A DNA stretch of 64,000 bases from Cephalotus follicularis (GCA_001972305.1 BDDD01000349.1:148336-212335); one strand, 5' to 3'. Counted from the stretch's first letter, positions 34,385-46,449 are shown. Made by a program: numbers and translations. The notes: generated from the sequence alone by a model not told the origin.

Positions 34385-35335
34385 CGATAAGATGAGACAC
34401 TCTCATTCATATATTTCAACCCTCTGTATGGAATATTTAAACGTGGCATTGCATGGACCTAAATCCAGCAAATGAAATACTCACTAACAAAGTAACAAAT
34501 TTGTATCCAGTATACTGATAAATTTCTCAGAACATCTCGAGTTCTGGTACAACCATCTTAATATTCCTCTCGACTATTCATAATATGGCCCCGGTGTGAG
34601 CTTTCATCAACCCCAGATCCATCTATTACCACATCTATCATTCGTTATCTAGATAGCCAGAGCTTTAAGCCCGTCTTCGGCATATGTGTCATGTATCCCT
34701 CATCACTGTTGACTCTGACCATGGATTAGGGTGTGGATTAAATGTCCACCCTAGAAATACTGTGACCATATAATTCTGTGAACACATTGTGACTTTGGCT
34801 GACCTCCCCGGAATCAGCTGACATCCAATCCGCCTAACCCTGGCAAGGTCTTTCAGTCGACAATGGTCAATATCATATAGAGCCATTCATTCATCATTAC
34901 GGGTGTGATGATTCCCTATTGCAAACTTCGCCCATACGTCTCAATGCAGCTTAGACATGACCCAAAGACAACCCTTTTGCTAGCACGCGGCTAGTGCTAG
35001 GGAAGGCAAAAATCAAAGCAATGATGTCAATACACAATGCATGTCTGTCGCATCCAGAATATTATTGTAATTATTGTGTGGATAATTGTTGTCAATTGTG
35101 GCATGAGGTATCGTCGCAATAAATTCCAATAGAGACCCGAGGTAATAAAGGATAATGCATGTGAAAGCCCGTAATTATAAGACCCAGTAAATGTGTTGTC
35201 GTTGTGTTATTTAAATGGGCGTGTGGGAGTAATCGATGCAAAAATGCGCAATATATGGGAGTCCTGACCTTATAATTAAAAGAAAAGGCACATTATTGAG
35301 AGGAAAGGGACAAAATAGAATTCGGTGCTTTTTAA

Positions 35336-35343
35336 TATATAAG
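35336..35343 (+). promoter_or_regulatory. TATA box of LTR K
   Basis: TATATAAG, about 290 bp into the LTR, followed some 30 bp later by the long purine tract. The clearest core promoter word in the window. Confidence 0.6.
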
Positions 35344-35369
35344 TGTTGTGTGTGCCATGTGTGGGAAAG

Positions 35370-35560
35370 AAGGCAGAAAATGGGAAAGAAGAAAGGAGAA
35401 AAGAAAAATAAATAAAAGAAAGAAAAGAGATAAAAAAAAGAAAGAAAAAGACGGGACAAAAGGGAGAAGGCAGCGGGAAAAGAGAAGAAAGAAGATAAAA
35501 GTAAAGGAGAAGAGAAGGAGGGAGAGTTCGGCGGAGAAAGGAGAAAAGAAGAGAAACAGG
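35370..35560. repeat. Purine (GA) tract of LTR K
   Basis: About 190 bp almost wholly of A and G on the plus strand. Similar but shorter purine tracts lie near the TATA-like words of A, B, C and D. Confidence 0.85.
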
Positions 35561-35810
35561 CATCGGGAGAAGAGATCTCATCACACTCTCTGTCTTCATT
35601 TCATCTCCTGTTCTCTAGGGCTCGATGAAGCCAGTGACGCAAGAAAGAGAGTAGTAGCACACGGCAGCGAGAAGAAGCCAGCTGCAACAAGCCATTCTGA
35701 TCCATTCCAGTCACTGAAATTTGAGGTACAATATATGATTACACATGCTTTGAAATGGATTTTTACCTGGGTTTTTGATGCTACCATCGAACCCCTGCTT
35801 CACACAATCC

Positions 35811-36177
35811 GTCGATGCTTTGGATAAAAGCATTGACGCGTTGTGTTAGTCTGGCTACGCTTGACACACCAGCGTTGACGCTTTCTTCTACCAGTCGATG
35901 CCTTGTGTTGACAGTCGACGTTTTACCCAAACCGTCGATGCTCTCCTTCTAACCGGGGACGCTTACGCACACCTTGGAACAAAAAGTCGATGCCTAGGCC
36001 TAGCTGCCATGCTCTTCCTGAGCGAGGTCAATGATTAAGAGGGACCTGTTGACGCCTAATTAAAACAGTCAGGGTTTTATGGTAATCGTCGATGCATTAT
36101 GGTGGTAGTCAACGCTTATGGGTAGCAGGTGACGTGCTTTGATAACAGTCGACGCCTGTGAGTGAGAAATTGATGCC
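35811..36177. repeat. Cluster of GTCGATG/GTCGACG words, LTR K
   Basis: About fifteen copies or near-copies, for example CCGTCGATGCTTT, CAGTCGACG, AGCGTTGACGC and CAGTCGACGCC, spaced 15-40 bp. K mixes the CAGTCGAC start of A/G with the GACGC end of the others. Confidence 0.82.
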
Positions 36178-36404
36178 CAAAGCCCTGTTTCAGTGGAAAT
36201 GCCCTGTTTTGTTGTGGTTTTAGTTGCGGGTTGAAACCAGGTTAGTTTTCAAGCCTCAAATTTGTGCCTAGACTATAGAATAGGCTATTCTCAAGGCAGC
36301 CAGGCAGCCTAGACTCGCTAGAAGGCTGACCTCAAGAAGGTGGACCTTTCGAAATACTATGAGAGGCTTCAAGTGAAGGGACAATAAGGGCTCGAAGTCT
36401 AAAA

Positions 36405-36575
36405 TAATTAAGTGATTGAGTGAATGGATCGTTATTGATCGAATAGTGATCAAACGGGCTGTTATTGGGCAAATGATTGACCGAATGAACCGAATAAATG
36501 AATGATCGAATGAATCAATGATCGACCGAATGAATTAATGACCGAGTGAATGACCGAATAACGACCTATCTAATA
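36405..36575. repeat. Degenerate minisatellite (AATGAYCGA words) in LTR K
   Basis: Loose repeats of GAATGATCGA, GAATGACCGA and AATGAATCAA about every 10-16 bp. It ends near GACCTATC at 36570. LTR F has a different minisatellite in a similar place. Confidence 0.72.
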
Positions 36576-38129
36576 GAGGGAAACGGTTAACTACTTATAT
36601 ATGCTGCTATGTGACAGTATATATATTTAGTCAACCACTAGATGTTAACTATATATGTTGGTATGGGACAACATATATACCTAGTAGACTTTTAGATTCC
36701 TAATAGAGTACTAAATGGATATGGATTGTGCCGAATTGTTTACGATTGGTATGGTTAAACAAATTGATTGTAACAAACGGTTATTGGTAATGGGCTGTGA
36801 TATAGGCTTGCATTCATGTGAATGACATCACTCATATTTCTTATGCTATGCATGCATCTCTTCTATTGGATATATATGTTCACTCTACACATTTCACTGC
36901 ATATGTATATTGTACACAGCCATAGGCTGCTAACCCATTGAATTGTAATGTAATGGGTTCGGTTTAGGTGGAGATCCAGGTAGCACACAGCAGTGACCAA
37001 CCAAGTTAATTGCAGAGTAAGGATTCATCTCATCCGACCTACCTTTGTATAAACATAATCAATGTAAATAAACAAAGATTGTATAAGATATTTGACCTGC
37101 CAGCTTATGGTAGAGCATAAGTTATACATGTGTGTTGAGGTATTGGATATAGGCGGATTCATTTGAGGTGTTAGAACGAGATACTTCTGATTCCTTCTTC
37201 GGGAGTGTGGTTATATATAAAATTGAGTTTTTCTTTCAGGGGGTATAGTCCGATAAACGTATACTTCATGCCCGATTTTCAGGAAATCTTAAGAGTATGA
37301 TTCTAATGGGTATCCACGGTGAATTGATATATTAATTGATGTTTCTGTTGACATGATATTGAATATTCCGATGTTTCATTTGATTGTTTAAAGTTTAAAA
37401 TTATAGCACTTTTGGGGAAGATGATTTATATGAGTTAATGGATTGAAACGAAGGTATCTCATGCATCGGATCATGGGGGTTCGCCCTCGCGGTTAGGGGC
37501 GTGACATGTTAGTTGCTCAGGTCCAAGGACACAACGTAGGCTAAGACCCACTAGTTACCATAGACTATATACTACTGAAAACAATAGGGATCCTATCGAT
37601 AAGGGTAATGTCCATCCGGACAGGTCACCTATGGTGGATCAGTTCAGTATAATGCACCTGCACGTAACACGCATTAGCTTTAGTGCCATCCAAACGGCAA
37701 TGAGGGAAGCCGTCCTCCAAACGAGGGAGCAAGTATAATACAGCAAGTCTTTGCGGTTCATCAATTGCCCAGAAAGTGAACCTATGACTTGGAACTTCTG
37801 TCTGAAGGGACTAAGGATCTCATTCTCATTACCTCTCTAGGCATGAGATCCAACCCCTCGGTGATAGGGCGCTATATGTGTACTCAGTTGACATGGTGAT
37901 CAACTGATCTAGTTTTTACGGTTTGAGATAATACATATAGCCAGTTTGCCATTGTGAATATATATATGCACAATTAAACATAACTGGAACTTAGAATGTA
38001 GGATAAGAGTGTAAAGTACATACATGTAGACAACCTTAGGCTTTCATGGATTATTCCTATTAAGGAATATATCAAATATGTACAACCATTTATCCCCTTC
38101 ATGGCTTGCAGGGACACCCAACTCCAACA

Positions 38130-39340
38130 CAGCCCTCATTCGATAAAACCCATCCTCGTCCAAGGGGCCTACATACACCGCAAGGACCCAACCCTCATCC
38201 GTTAAAACCATACCTCACACGAGGGGCCCGCAGACACTACAAGGATCGTAGCCCTCACGGAGATGCTAACATGTCATCAGATATCCAAACACAGTCTAAT
38301 GGGTGAGTAACGGAGCTTCTGCTGCAATCACACTCATCATACCATCATAGACCAATGGTATGCTGTAGATCCAGGTTATGGATACCCTGGGGCAGTTCGC
38401 ACATAGCACCCCATCATAGACAATGGGCCTACTAAGGAGAGTTGAGCGTCATAGGTTCACCTCACCCTCGACCGGTATGGTATCTTTTGTGCATGTTTTA
38501 CAGTACCAGCATCAGTGTATATAGTACGATATCATAAGTCTGATGATACATAATATGGCAAGGGAACCTTGTTCTCCTAGCCCGAACACTCTTATGCTCG
38601 TGAATCATATCACAATCATAAGACATATGTATAAGTCTCAATGATCATAAAGTATCAGAAGGGAATGTCCCACTCACAGATTTACTGAAATCCACTACCA
38701 TGAACAGTCCTCTAGAAGCTTCGGATCAGCTACTGGATCCATGTTAGGATATAATGGAATAATGGAAGATAATTCACTTCTATTCTTACTTTCTTGATGA
38801 TGAAACTCCGGCCAAGAGAGAGTAAGGGAAGTTTGGAGAAGGTGAAATTCGGCAACCACAAAGAATGGAGAAAGGCCTATCACCCTCCTTCCTTTAAATT
38901 TTTGTACCATCCGGGTATTAATATGAATGCAAAGAGCCTTCTAGTATTCCGGGGAATTTAGGAGAATTTGAAAGATAATTGGCCGAAGTTTTTGGATTTA
39001 ACAAAACATGTCCCGGCCCAGGTTTGCTTAAACTAGAAACTTCCTAGTCGGCTTCTAAATGCTCCCAGGTCTGCTCGTTCTAGTTTGCTCAAACCAGTCT
39101 ACTCAACTTAGTCTGCTCAACCAGCTCTGCTCGTCCTAGTATGCTCAACCTAAACCAGGTCTGTTCTACTCTGGTATGGTCTGCTATGCCCTGCTTTGGT
39201 CTGCTCTACAAAGACCATGCATCTCCACAACTGTGGTGTCTTCTACCAAAAGAGACAGAGTCCTCACTTAAGCAGGGAGGATCCTCCTCGAAGAGACATG
39301 GGGTAATACAATTAGAGGAAATGTAAAAATTTTACTGATT
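38130..39340 (-). other. LTR-like sequence of unassigned family
   Basis: No coding frame of note. It opens with two copies and part of a third of a 59-60 bp tandem unit (38130, 38189, 38249: YAGCCCTCAYYCG...GAGGGGCC). At 39060-39220 there is a low-complexity run of CTGCTC/TCTGCTYTGG words. The general look (pyrimidine-rich tract, TATA-like stretch near 38920 on the minus strand) suggests an LTR read leftwards, but no second copy is present in the window. Confidence 0.45.
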
Positions 39341-40427
39341 CTTTCGCTCCAAGATCGAACTTATTGTATAAAGAAATCAATAAAGAAGGTTAGAACAATT
39401 CATACATTCATTTCATGATATGAGATAATTCTAGAACTTTAATCGGTTTCACAGCAAATAGCATAATCCGATCTCTAAGCGTATCTACACTGACACTCTG
39501 AATTAGAGTTCTCTACCAGTCTTAACAGAGAGAAAGCATGAAAAACCTAAATCTAAAAGTTGCTGGCCTTTTTTTGCCTAGGCAAAACTCTTTCCTAGCT
39601 TTGTAGATTTTCATAACTATTAATTAAGTCTCTACTTAGTTTAATTACGAAATCACTGCAAACTTTTCCCTAATTCAAATATATCATTTTGTGTGTGACC
39701 CCGTAGGTTCAATATTATGCTATTAGTAGATATGCAACTCTTGATTTTAATTAATTAGACTCTTCTAATTAATTAACCTATAATTAATCTCATTACTTAT
39801 TTTATGATACTACATGTCAATATTGAAATCTAGCAGTGCCTGATGACTACCCATATAAGATGAATAAAATTATGTGAACCTTTTAAATCACAATTAATGT
39901 GCAACTCAGTCCTTCAACCGTACAATACTCAAATTAAATCTAGGGTACGGATTTATCTGTCAAACCCAAATAATTTTCTTATACATACCTCGTCATTAAT
40001 TTCATAATTCATAATGAAATTAGAAATACATCATGCTTTTTCCAAAGACTTTCTGAATTATGAATTAGTCACGCTACATTGAGCATTCTTTCTTTATCAC
40101 AAGGGTGATGGATTCCTTGTTGAACACTCACATATATCCATATATAATAAATTATATCCAATTTTTTATCTTATAATAATTCATAGCATTATTTAGAATC
40201 ATATCAGAATATAATATCATATGCAAAAGACAATTATGTGTTCTAGTATCCACTATACTAATAACCGTGAGATCGATCATACTATCACTTAAGTGAAACA
40301 TCATATGTGTCAATCTATTCAATTCACTAATGCCGATTATAGTGATCTTACGATTAGGAACGTTTATCATGTGGGAAAATTTCTATACAAATAAGGCACT
40401 GGCACGTATCATCTGGAACCAACAGTT
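39341..40427 (-). repeat. AT-rich, probably a copia-type LTR fragment
   Basis: It ends GGAACCAACA at 40427, so on the minus strand it starts TGTTGGTTCC, like many plant copia LTRs and similar to the TGTTGGAG start of D. It then joins the J LTR. AT-rich with TTAATTAATTAG words. Left end not found. Confidence 0.5.
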
Positions 40428-40846
40428 CCCACATTTAAATCGCCCAGGATCGTGGTGATAATAGAAAGATAACTGCTCCATTCAAGAAAATGAAATGCCC
40501 AAGAATTTTGGCAGTTTCCAAAGGACCAATAACCTCCTCCATGATGATTAGCAAGTCAGAGACAGTTATTGTCAGGAAAGGCTATAAATACCTCCAAGAA
40601 AGACAAGAGGAGGGTGAGCCAATTTACCATACGCTTAAATTATCTTCTCCGCAAAATAACTGACTTAGGCATCGGAGTGTCCCTGAGAGGAAAACCTCCT
40701 AGGCTTTCGATAGTTTGCCTTTTTTGTATGCAGAGAAGACCACAGAACCTAAACCCAGTACTTTCTTCGTAGCATCCTACGCTTTTCCCAACAAATCAAA
40801 TCTCCACACGTGGATGACTATTGTGAAGTTGATTTCTGCATCAACA
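40428..40846 (+). repeat. 3' part of the 5' LTR of element J (Tat-like gypsy)
   Basis: It holds CTATAAATA (40582-40590) as TATA box, then TGACTTAGGCATCGGAGTG (40660 region), a phrase typical of the R/U5 part of Tat/Ogre/Retand LTRs. It ends TCAACA before the primer site. Confidence 0.75.
40582..40590 (+). promoter_or_regulatory. TATA box of the J LTR
   Basis: CTATAAATA, 264 bp before the LTR end, a usual distance for this type of LTR. Confidence 0.6.
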
Positions 40847-40847
40847 G

Positions 40848-40866
40848 TTGGCGCCTTCCATGGGAA
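40848..40866 (+). other. Primer binding site of J
   Basis: TTGGCGCC lies 1-2 bases after the LTR end. The first eight bases fit the TGGCGCC family of primer sites; which tRNA is used cannot be told. Confidence 0.65.
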
Positions 40867-40889
40867 ACGCGACGTGATTTGATTCAACA

Positions 40890-40946
40890 ATGCCTCCGAT
40901 GAAAACCAACCCAGTGGCCGCTCCCGGGCAAGCTCCACTCACCAGT
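40890..40946 (+). pseudogene. J gag start, cut by LTR F
   Basis: ATG at 40890 opens a frame of 19 codons (MPPMKTNPVAAPGQAPLTS) that is broken by the TGTAGCACCCC start of F. The place, 34 bp after the primer site, fits a gag start, but it is too short to be sure. Confidence 0.45.
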
Positions 40947-41655
40947 TGTAGCACCCCGGTATATTGTGCAAATTGTATATTGTATTGGTCAATGGTATTG
41001 GGCTTAGTGTTGCCTTCTCTTCCTTATGGGCCGAGCCAAATCATGGATATGTAATTGGGCTTGAGAATTATCTTCCTTATTGGGCTGAAATTGGAGTAAG
41101 GAAGAATGGACATTGGGCTGGCCATTGTGACGGAAATATGTAGCAGATTCTGAACTCTTCTTTCAGTCGATATATAAGGAAGAGTGGGACCTCACATGGC
41201 AGATTTTCAGAACGAGACAAAGGAGATACCTTTGTCTAGAGAGTTCTACGCACTCTCTGATTTCATTTTTAACCTCTCGCTTCTGGGCTTTGCGGGAGTC
41301 ATAGAGAGAGCGAAGTAAAGAGGAGAAAGGTTGGGTTAGCATAGAGAAGGAAGCATTGAACCCGCATCGGACAATAGAACCTGAAGGGAGTAGCAGATCG
41401 AAGGGTAGTAGCAAATTTTCCGCAATCTGTGACCAGTTTCAATAGCCAGTCCTTGCGAATCTGTGAACTCAATTGCTACCATGTAGGTTCTACTCCTATG
41501 CTTGAGCTTATATATATATGACTGTTGTGAATGATGTACGCCATTGTGAATTGATAGATGGTGTGGTCATGGATTGATGTATTGTATTGTCATTGAATCA
41601 TTAGATCAGGATTAGCCGTGTAGATTTAGGCTATGACAGAGCTAACCTGAATGAG
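40947..41655 (+). repeat. LTR F, left part
   Basis: Starts TGTAGCACCCCGG after CCAGT in the J gag. TATATAAGG at 41171-41178 is its TATA box, with GA-rich DNA after it. It is broken at 41655 by element E (target duplication ATGAG/ATAAG) and goes on at 53738. Layout is like LTR K, to which it seems related. Confidence 0.75.
41171..41178 (+). promoter_or_regulatory. TATA box of LTR F
   Basis: TATATAAG, about 225 bp into the LTR, the same word and distance class as in LTR K. Confidence 0.58.
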
Positions 41656-42133
41656 TCTAAGAATAAAACTAAGATTATGGTCATTTTAGGCGTTAAGTAG
41701 ATATATTGTTCAACTTTAATTTTAATTAAAGTGGCTCAAAAAGTGTCGCACCCCGTTTTCAGTAAATAGTAGATATGGTAAAGGCAATTAATATTTAAGA
41801 TTCAGCTTATGCAAATACCATCAAACTTAAACTTTTCAAACATGATATCAGTTGTGGAAGCATTAAAACCCATAAGTTGAAAAGCACGTAACGTGCATCC
41901 CATACTACACGTTACAAAAACACATGTTTGTCATAGTTAAAAGCCCACAAAATGGAGCATGATCCAAAATACATTATCCAGCAACATCATAAAGCAAGTA
42001 AACCAGAACACAACACCCTTCCAATACATAACCAACTTAACAAAGTCCCAAAGGACATAACCCAAGTAAAACTTTATTAAAGCTTGTTCTTCGTCCATGT
42101 CGGTCCAAAACCGGTCCACTGCATCAACCAGTT

Positions 42134-42140
<7 letters not shown>

Positions 42141-42173
<33 letters not shown>
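42141..42173. repeat. (GT)n microsatellite in M
   Basis: Sixteen GT units after TTTATATAT. Confidence 0.95.
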
Positions 42174-42176
<3 letters not shown>

Positions 42177-42994
42177 ATATATATAAGTTAGCAGTACAGT
42201 AAAGTAACAATGGATATATATATGAAAATATATATGCATCATCAGTACAGTAGTAACCTGGCCAGGGTTATATTAAACAGGCACAGTAGCGTCTGCATAG
42301 GACCAGTAAACAGTAAGTCCACATGGGGACCAACAAACAGGCAGTCAATACATACAACGCTGCCAACTCTTGGCCCCACGTTGCACTCTCGGTCCGGTCC
42401 CGTCTCCTGACAACCAAGCAAGTCAACAGTACAGTACAGTCAGTTACCCAACCAACTCCTGGCCCCTAGGTCAACCCTGACACTAGTCAACGCTAGCAGT
42501 CCCCGCCACGCAACTAGTACGGCGCAAACACAACCACAACCACAAACCAAGCACAAAGCAATCACAGTAAATAGTGCAGTAACAGTTCAAGTCATTTTAC
42601 AAAATGATCGCTTGATCAGTAAAAAGGCAGTTCATTTCAAGACATTTTTAAAAGTCATAAACATTTGAAATGTATATTTTTCAGTAAGTAGAAAATACTT
42701 TAAACAGTTCAGTAGTGGAAATCGCTTACCCAGTATGTTCAAAAATATGTCAATATCAATTATATATTTTTGTACTCAAACACAGTGATTTTCAAACTCA
42801 TATATGCATTTCTAAATTAATATAACAATTTATAAATCATAAACAGTTCATAAACGGTTATTGAACATGCAGTAAACAGTACATATGCAATGCATACAAA
42901 TGCCCAAATGCACCCTAATAGGAATCTAGGTCATTTCGTATCATTAAGTGAGAATTTCCCAAATAGTATATGAAGACGCATACGTCTATCCTTA

Positions 42995-43194
42995 GGCGTC
43001 GATGTTTTTGTCCCGTAAGTGTCGACGCTCAATTCCTTAGTGTCAGTGCTTTCCATTGTTCCGAAGACATCGATGTCCAACTTATACGCGTCTACGCTCA
43101 AGGGATGGAACGTTAAACGCCAAAAGTCGTTGTATAATACGTCAGTATCCATGCAAACAACCCAAAGGCGTCGATGTTTCCCAAAGGCGTTGAC
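42995..43194. repeat. Cluster 1 of GCGTCGATG words, M
   Basis: GGCGTCGATG, GTGTCGACGC, GACATCGATGTC, GCGTCTACGC, GGCGTCGATG and GGCGTTGAC in 200 bp. The bases before it (CCCAAATGCACCCTAATAGGAAT) match those before cluster 1 of A, where the words are AGTCGACTG instead. Confidence 0.8.
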
Positions 43195-43959
43195 CTTTTT
43201 CGAGCATCAGTCGTCTTCTTCCTCACAACATGACAAACAGTAACCTCTCCAACTCAACAACATGTAAACCAACATGCATTAAGCCCAGAAAACCGACATG
43301 CAACATCATATTACACATCCAGTACAACTTCGCATAATCCAGTGAACAAAAATAGTTCAATTAACCATGAAAACTATGCACAAAATCACTGTCCAGGCAT
43401 GAATATTAAGCTCAAAAATACAATTATGGCTTCCCCTACCTCTGGCCTCAATTTAAAAGCCAAAAGTCCACCTCTTTTAGTATTCAACAGTCCCTTTTGA
43501 GCTCCCAGGTATGACTTGAACACTCCCTGGTTCATTCCAACAATTGCTATCCAAACTCCAAGCTCTCCCTTGCTCAACAATGGAGGTTGAGCTTTCTCTC
43601 TCTATCCTTCTACTCTCTTTCACCCTCTGTCTTTCCCTTTCAGTAACAGACTAAAGGAAGGTGAGAGAACCAACACTTATGTAATTCCCATTTTTGTTTC
43701 ATATGCATGCGTCCTCCAGCTCAACTCTCTCTCTCTCTTCCAAACGTCTTGCAACAGGTGTTGCATTCTTCCTCCTCACAGTTCATGCACTCAGAGATTC
43801 TTTCTCTCTGTAGTGTCTTTTTGTTGTTTGTCAGCCAGGCATTACATGCATGCATACCACGTCACAACAGGGTCTGCCAAGATGTCGGATGAGTCGCATG
43901 AAAAACCCTCCATGCGACACGTCCATCCACTGTTAGTGCGCATCCGGAATACGACACAA

Positions 43960-44110
43960 GGCGTCGACGTCTTTTTCTTCACGTCGACATCTTTACAGAT
44001 TTACGCAAAAGGCATCGACATGTATACTGTGCATCGTCATTTTGACAAGTTTAAAATATGCGCGCATTAGCCGGAAAGGCGTTGATGCTATAGGTTTAAG
44101 ACGTCGACGC
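43960..44110. repeat. Cluster 2 of GCGTCGACG words, M
   Basis: GGCGTCGACGTC, CACGTCGACATC, GGCATCGACATG, GGCGTTGATGC and GACGTCGACGC, 190-340 bp from the LTR 5' end. Confidence 0.8.
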
Positions 44111-44714
44111 TTTTGCCCTTTTCTTCAATTTTTAAAGTAAGGCAAAAGCTTAACATTTCTTGGTATTTCTTATCCCAAAATCAAAATTGTTCAAAAGAGA
44201 AAATGTCATCAAAATCAGGAAATCCATCATTTTATTAATTCCACAATAAAAGTACATTTACATCTTGAACTTACAACATATTAAAATCTCAGGCGTTACA
44301 AAAAGGAACAACCATTAGCTAATACCATAAACGAATATAATCATGCCAGGATCTCTAATCAACAACTAATAGATGATATATAGAAGGACAAAGGTTATAC
44401 CAAGAAACCAAAACTCCTTCCTTCAAGTTTTCGTTCTGAAACTTCAAGCTTTCACTCAGGAACGGATCGTAGTGGAATAGCCAATATAAAACAATACCTA
44501 TATCACTAATCCTAATCTAGGATTAATAGAGGGAATGTAGAGCTCAATGCAATCAATACACCACCTATAGCAATCAAGTTGTGGCGCGTTTTGGTATTGT
44601 TTTCTTTCTCTTTGTGTTGTTCTACACTAAGAACAAAAACTAATGCACTATTGCTTTCTATCTTTCTTAAAACCATGTACACGGTAGGAGCAAGAAAAAA
44701 CCAAGACTCCAAAA

Positions 44715-44926
44715 ACGTGTCCACCGATTGCCTTCTATGCATTCATGCATGCATGGTAATGATCCACCAATCGTGGATCATGATAATGGCAGCCAAAGCA
44801 AGAAAACAAGACTTGAAAAAACGTGTCAACTGATTGCCTTTTATGCATTCTTGCATGCATGGTAATGATCCACCAATTGTGGATCATGGTAAAGGCGGCC
44901 AAAGCAAGAAAACACGTTTTCAAGAT
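44715..44926. repeat. 106-bp tandem duplication with hairpin in the E LTR
   Basis: Two units (from 44715 and from 44821) each with a hairpin word GATCCACCAATTGTGGATC (7-bp stem, 5-base loop) and the run GCCAAAGCAAGAAAACA. The other E LTR has the same pair at about 52043 and 52150, the second unit shorter. The duplication was thus in the element before it inserted. Confidence 0.8.
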
Positions 44927-46411
44927 TCCCTGCCACGAAAAGAGATGCCATTTCCTTTATTTTTTGTGCCATTCCATTTTTTCTTTGCATGATATAAGGC
45001 TTACCATTTTGCCTTTGTATGATACACACATAATCAAAAAGAAAACCGTGTTTTGTCTTCCCATAATGACAAAGCATGTTTAGTCCATGCATTAGCCATG
45101 CAAAAGCCATGTAATAACCATAGAGAGAGAATGAGATACAAGAGAAATACATAAACTAATTATGCATTAATACCAAAAACATATTAGTATATTATGTCTA
45201 CTAACTAGTCACATAACATTACTAATACACCACGATATAACATGTGTTATCACACGTTATAAGAAACAATGCGATATATGTATCTAATACATATACTCGT
45301 GAGGCGGGACCTAAAAGTCCAGAATTAATTGGTAACGATGGTGTGTTAGTAAGTCGCCTTGCTCTTAAATAAACTTACCATAAATAGTCGTTGACTACTT
45401 TTAAGACCCTGAACCTGCGACTATCACTTTCCAGGTGTGTAAATTAATCCCTTGATTAATTTACACAATCAAGTTTGTTTCTAATACATCTGATACTTTT
45501 TCCTGAAGACAATTACCGTGTACTATAATCCCTCATCATCCTCGGCTCCGATCACGGCCTAGGGTTAGGATACGTGTCAACCCTAGATTTGTCAGTATCT
45601 ATAAATCCGTATTTTCTCATCATGACTATTGACCAGCCTTACCGGAAACCCTAGGTTCCAGCTCGCCATAACCTAGCCAGGTATTTCAAAATCCATAATG
45701 AATACAGATACTATAGAGCCAATCACCCTCAGATCAGGTGTGACGATTCCTTGTTGCATTCACATAAATCCTGTAAGACCCAAAAGCTGCATGTTTGCCA
45801 ATCCCATGAGAGAACTGGGTAGGCCAGAAATCAAAGTCAGACAGTCTCTATGCAATGAACAGCAGCCGCCCAGGTCTAAGGATCAGACAAGTCCATTCAG
45901 AACTTGTTAGACTCATAGAGTCTATACACTACTGTCTTAAGCGGGAAACTCTACTAACACAAGATATCTGACCATCCAAATAGAAATCCCATGGTGGGTC
46001 ATGTTCAGTGTACATGCTCTCAGCACGCACCCTGCATTAGCTTTAGCGTTTAACCCAAGTGGCAATGAGATACGCTACCCACCCATTCGCGAGAGTAAGC
46101 ACAATAGGGTAAGTCTATCCGGTTCATATATGCCCATAGTAAGTGAAGCTATGACTTGGAACAGTTTAGTCACAAGGAATAAGGAAGTCTCTCTCATAGC
46201 CCTTGTTCGACAACCAACCCTTTGATGTGCCAGGGCATCATATTGTAAGCAGTGTCATGCTTTGATTATGTGATAAAACATATATAGTTATGCCAACAAT
46301 AAATACAATTTGCATAGTGTAACATGGATAGAACAAGACTATTTTTATAATAAGCAGAGTACAAGTACATCGAACCATCTAGTGGCTTAACGGGTCACAC
46401 TCTCTCTTACA

Positions 46412-46424
46412 ATCTCCCACTTGG
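46412..46424 (-). other. Polypurine tract of E
   Basis: The minus strand reads CCAAGTGGGAGAT directly inside the 3' LTR, same as in D. Confidence 0.9.
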
Positions 46425-46449
46425 ACCTCAAGCCATGAAGCCTTATAGT

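Larger units (their letters stand above)
35046..37506 (+). repeat. K: Tekay-like solo LTR (about 2.46 kb)
   Basis: Starts TGTCGCATCC and ends GGGGCGTGACA inside the third D LTR; the target sequence around it reads CATGTC and CATGTT, so the exact TSD is uncertain by 1-2 bases. It contains a TATATAAG box (35336-35343), a GA-rich leader, a cluster of GTCGAC words and a minisatellite. The 159-codon frame 35348-35827 lies on the GA-rich tract (Lys/Arg/Glu only at its start) and is not taken as a gene. Confidence 0.82.
33463..38129 (-). repeat. Third D-family LTR, without B, split by solo LTR K
   Basis: Runs from about the equivalent of 17640 to the same end ACTCCAACA (38129). The stretch ACCATCTTAATATTCCTCTCG (34547 region) shows the B site uninterrupted. 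No primer site or polypurine tract follows at its right (CAGCCC), so it is a solo LTR whose left end was cut by H. Net length without K is about 2.2 kb. Confidence 0.85.
41744..44300 (-). repeat. M: Tekay-type solo LTR (2557 bp)
   Basis: TGTCGCACCCC...AGGCGTTACA with a perfect 5-bp duplication AAAAG (41739-41743 and 44301-44305). The empty site is visible in the other E LTR near 51590. It holds two palindrome clusters and a (GT)n run (42141-42173). The small frames here, including the one with a His-Thr run, are chance frames. Confidence 0.95.
41656..46411 (-). repeat. 3' LTR of E, holding solo LTR M
   Basis: Without M it is about 2.2 kb and matches 51510-53737. The first base pair is now TC instead of TG; the inner end is CTCTTACA. 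No GTCGAC words are present in the E sequence itself. Confidence 0.9.

Noticed and set aside
35348..35827. 159-codon frame rich in Lys, Arg and Glu as a gene
   Set aside because: It lies on the purine tract of solo LTR K, starts right after the TATA box and has no domain; composition alone explains the open frame.
38130..40427. A host gene in the least repetitive part of the window
   Set aside because: All frames are under 75 codons, without splice-joined domains that I could recognise; the sequence ends and composition look like LTR DNA.
41937..42242. Frame with a His-Thr repeat
   Set aside because: It is the translation of the (GT)n microsatellite in solo LTR M.
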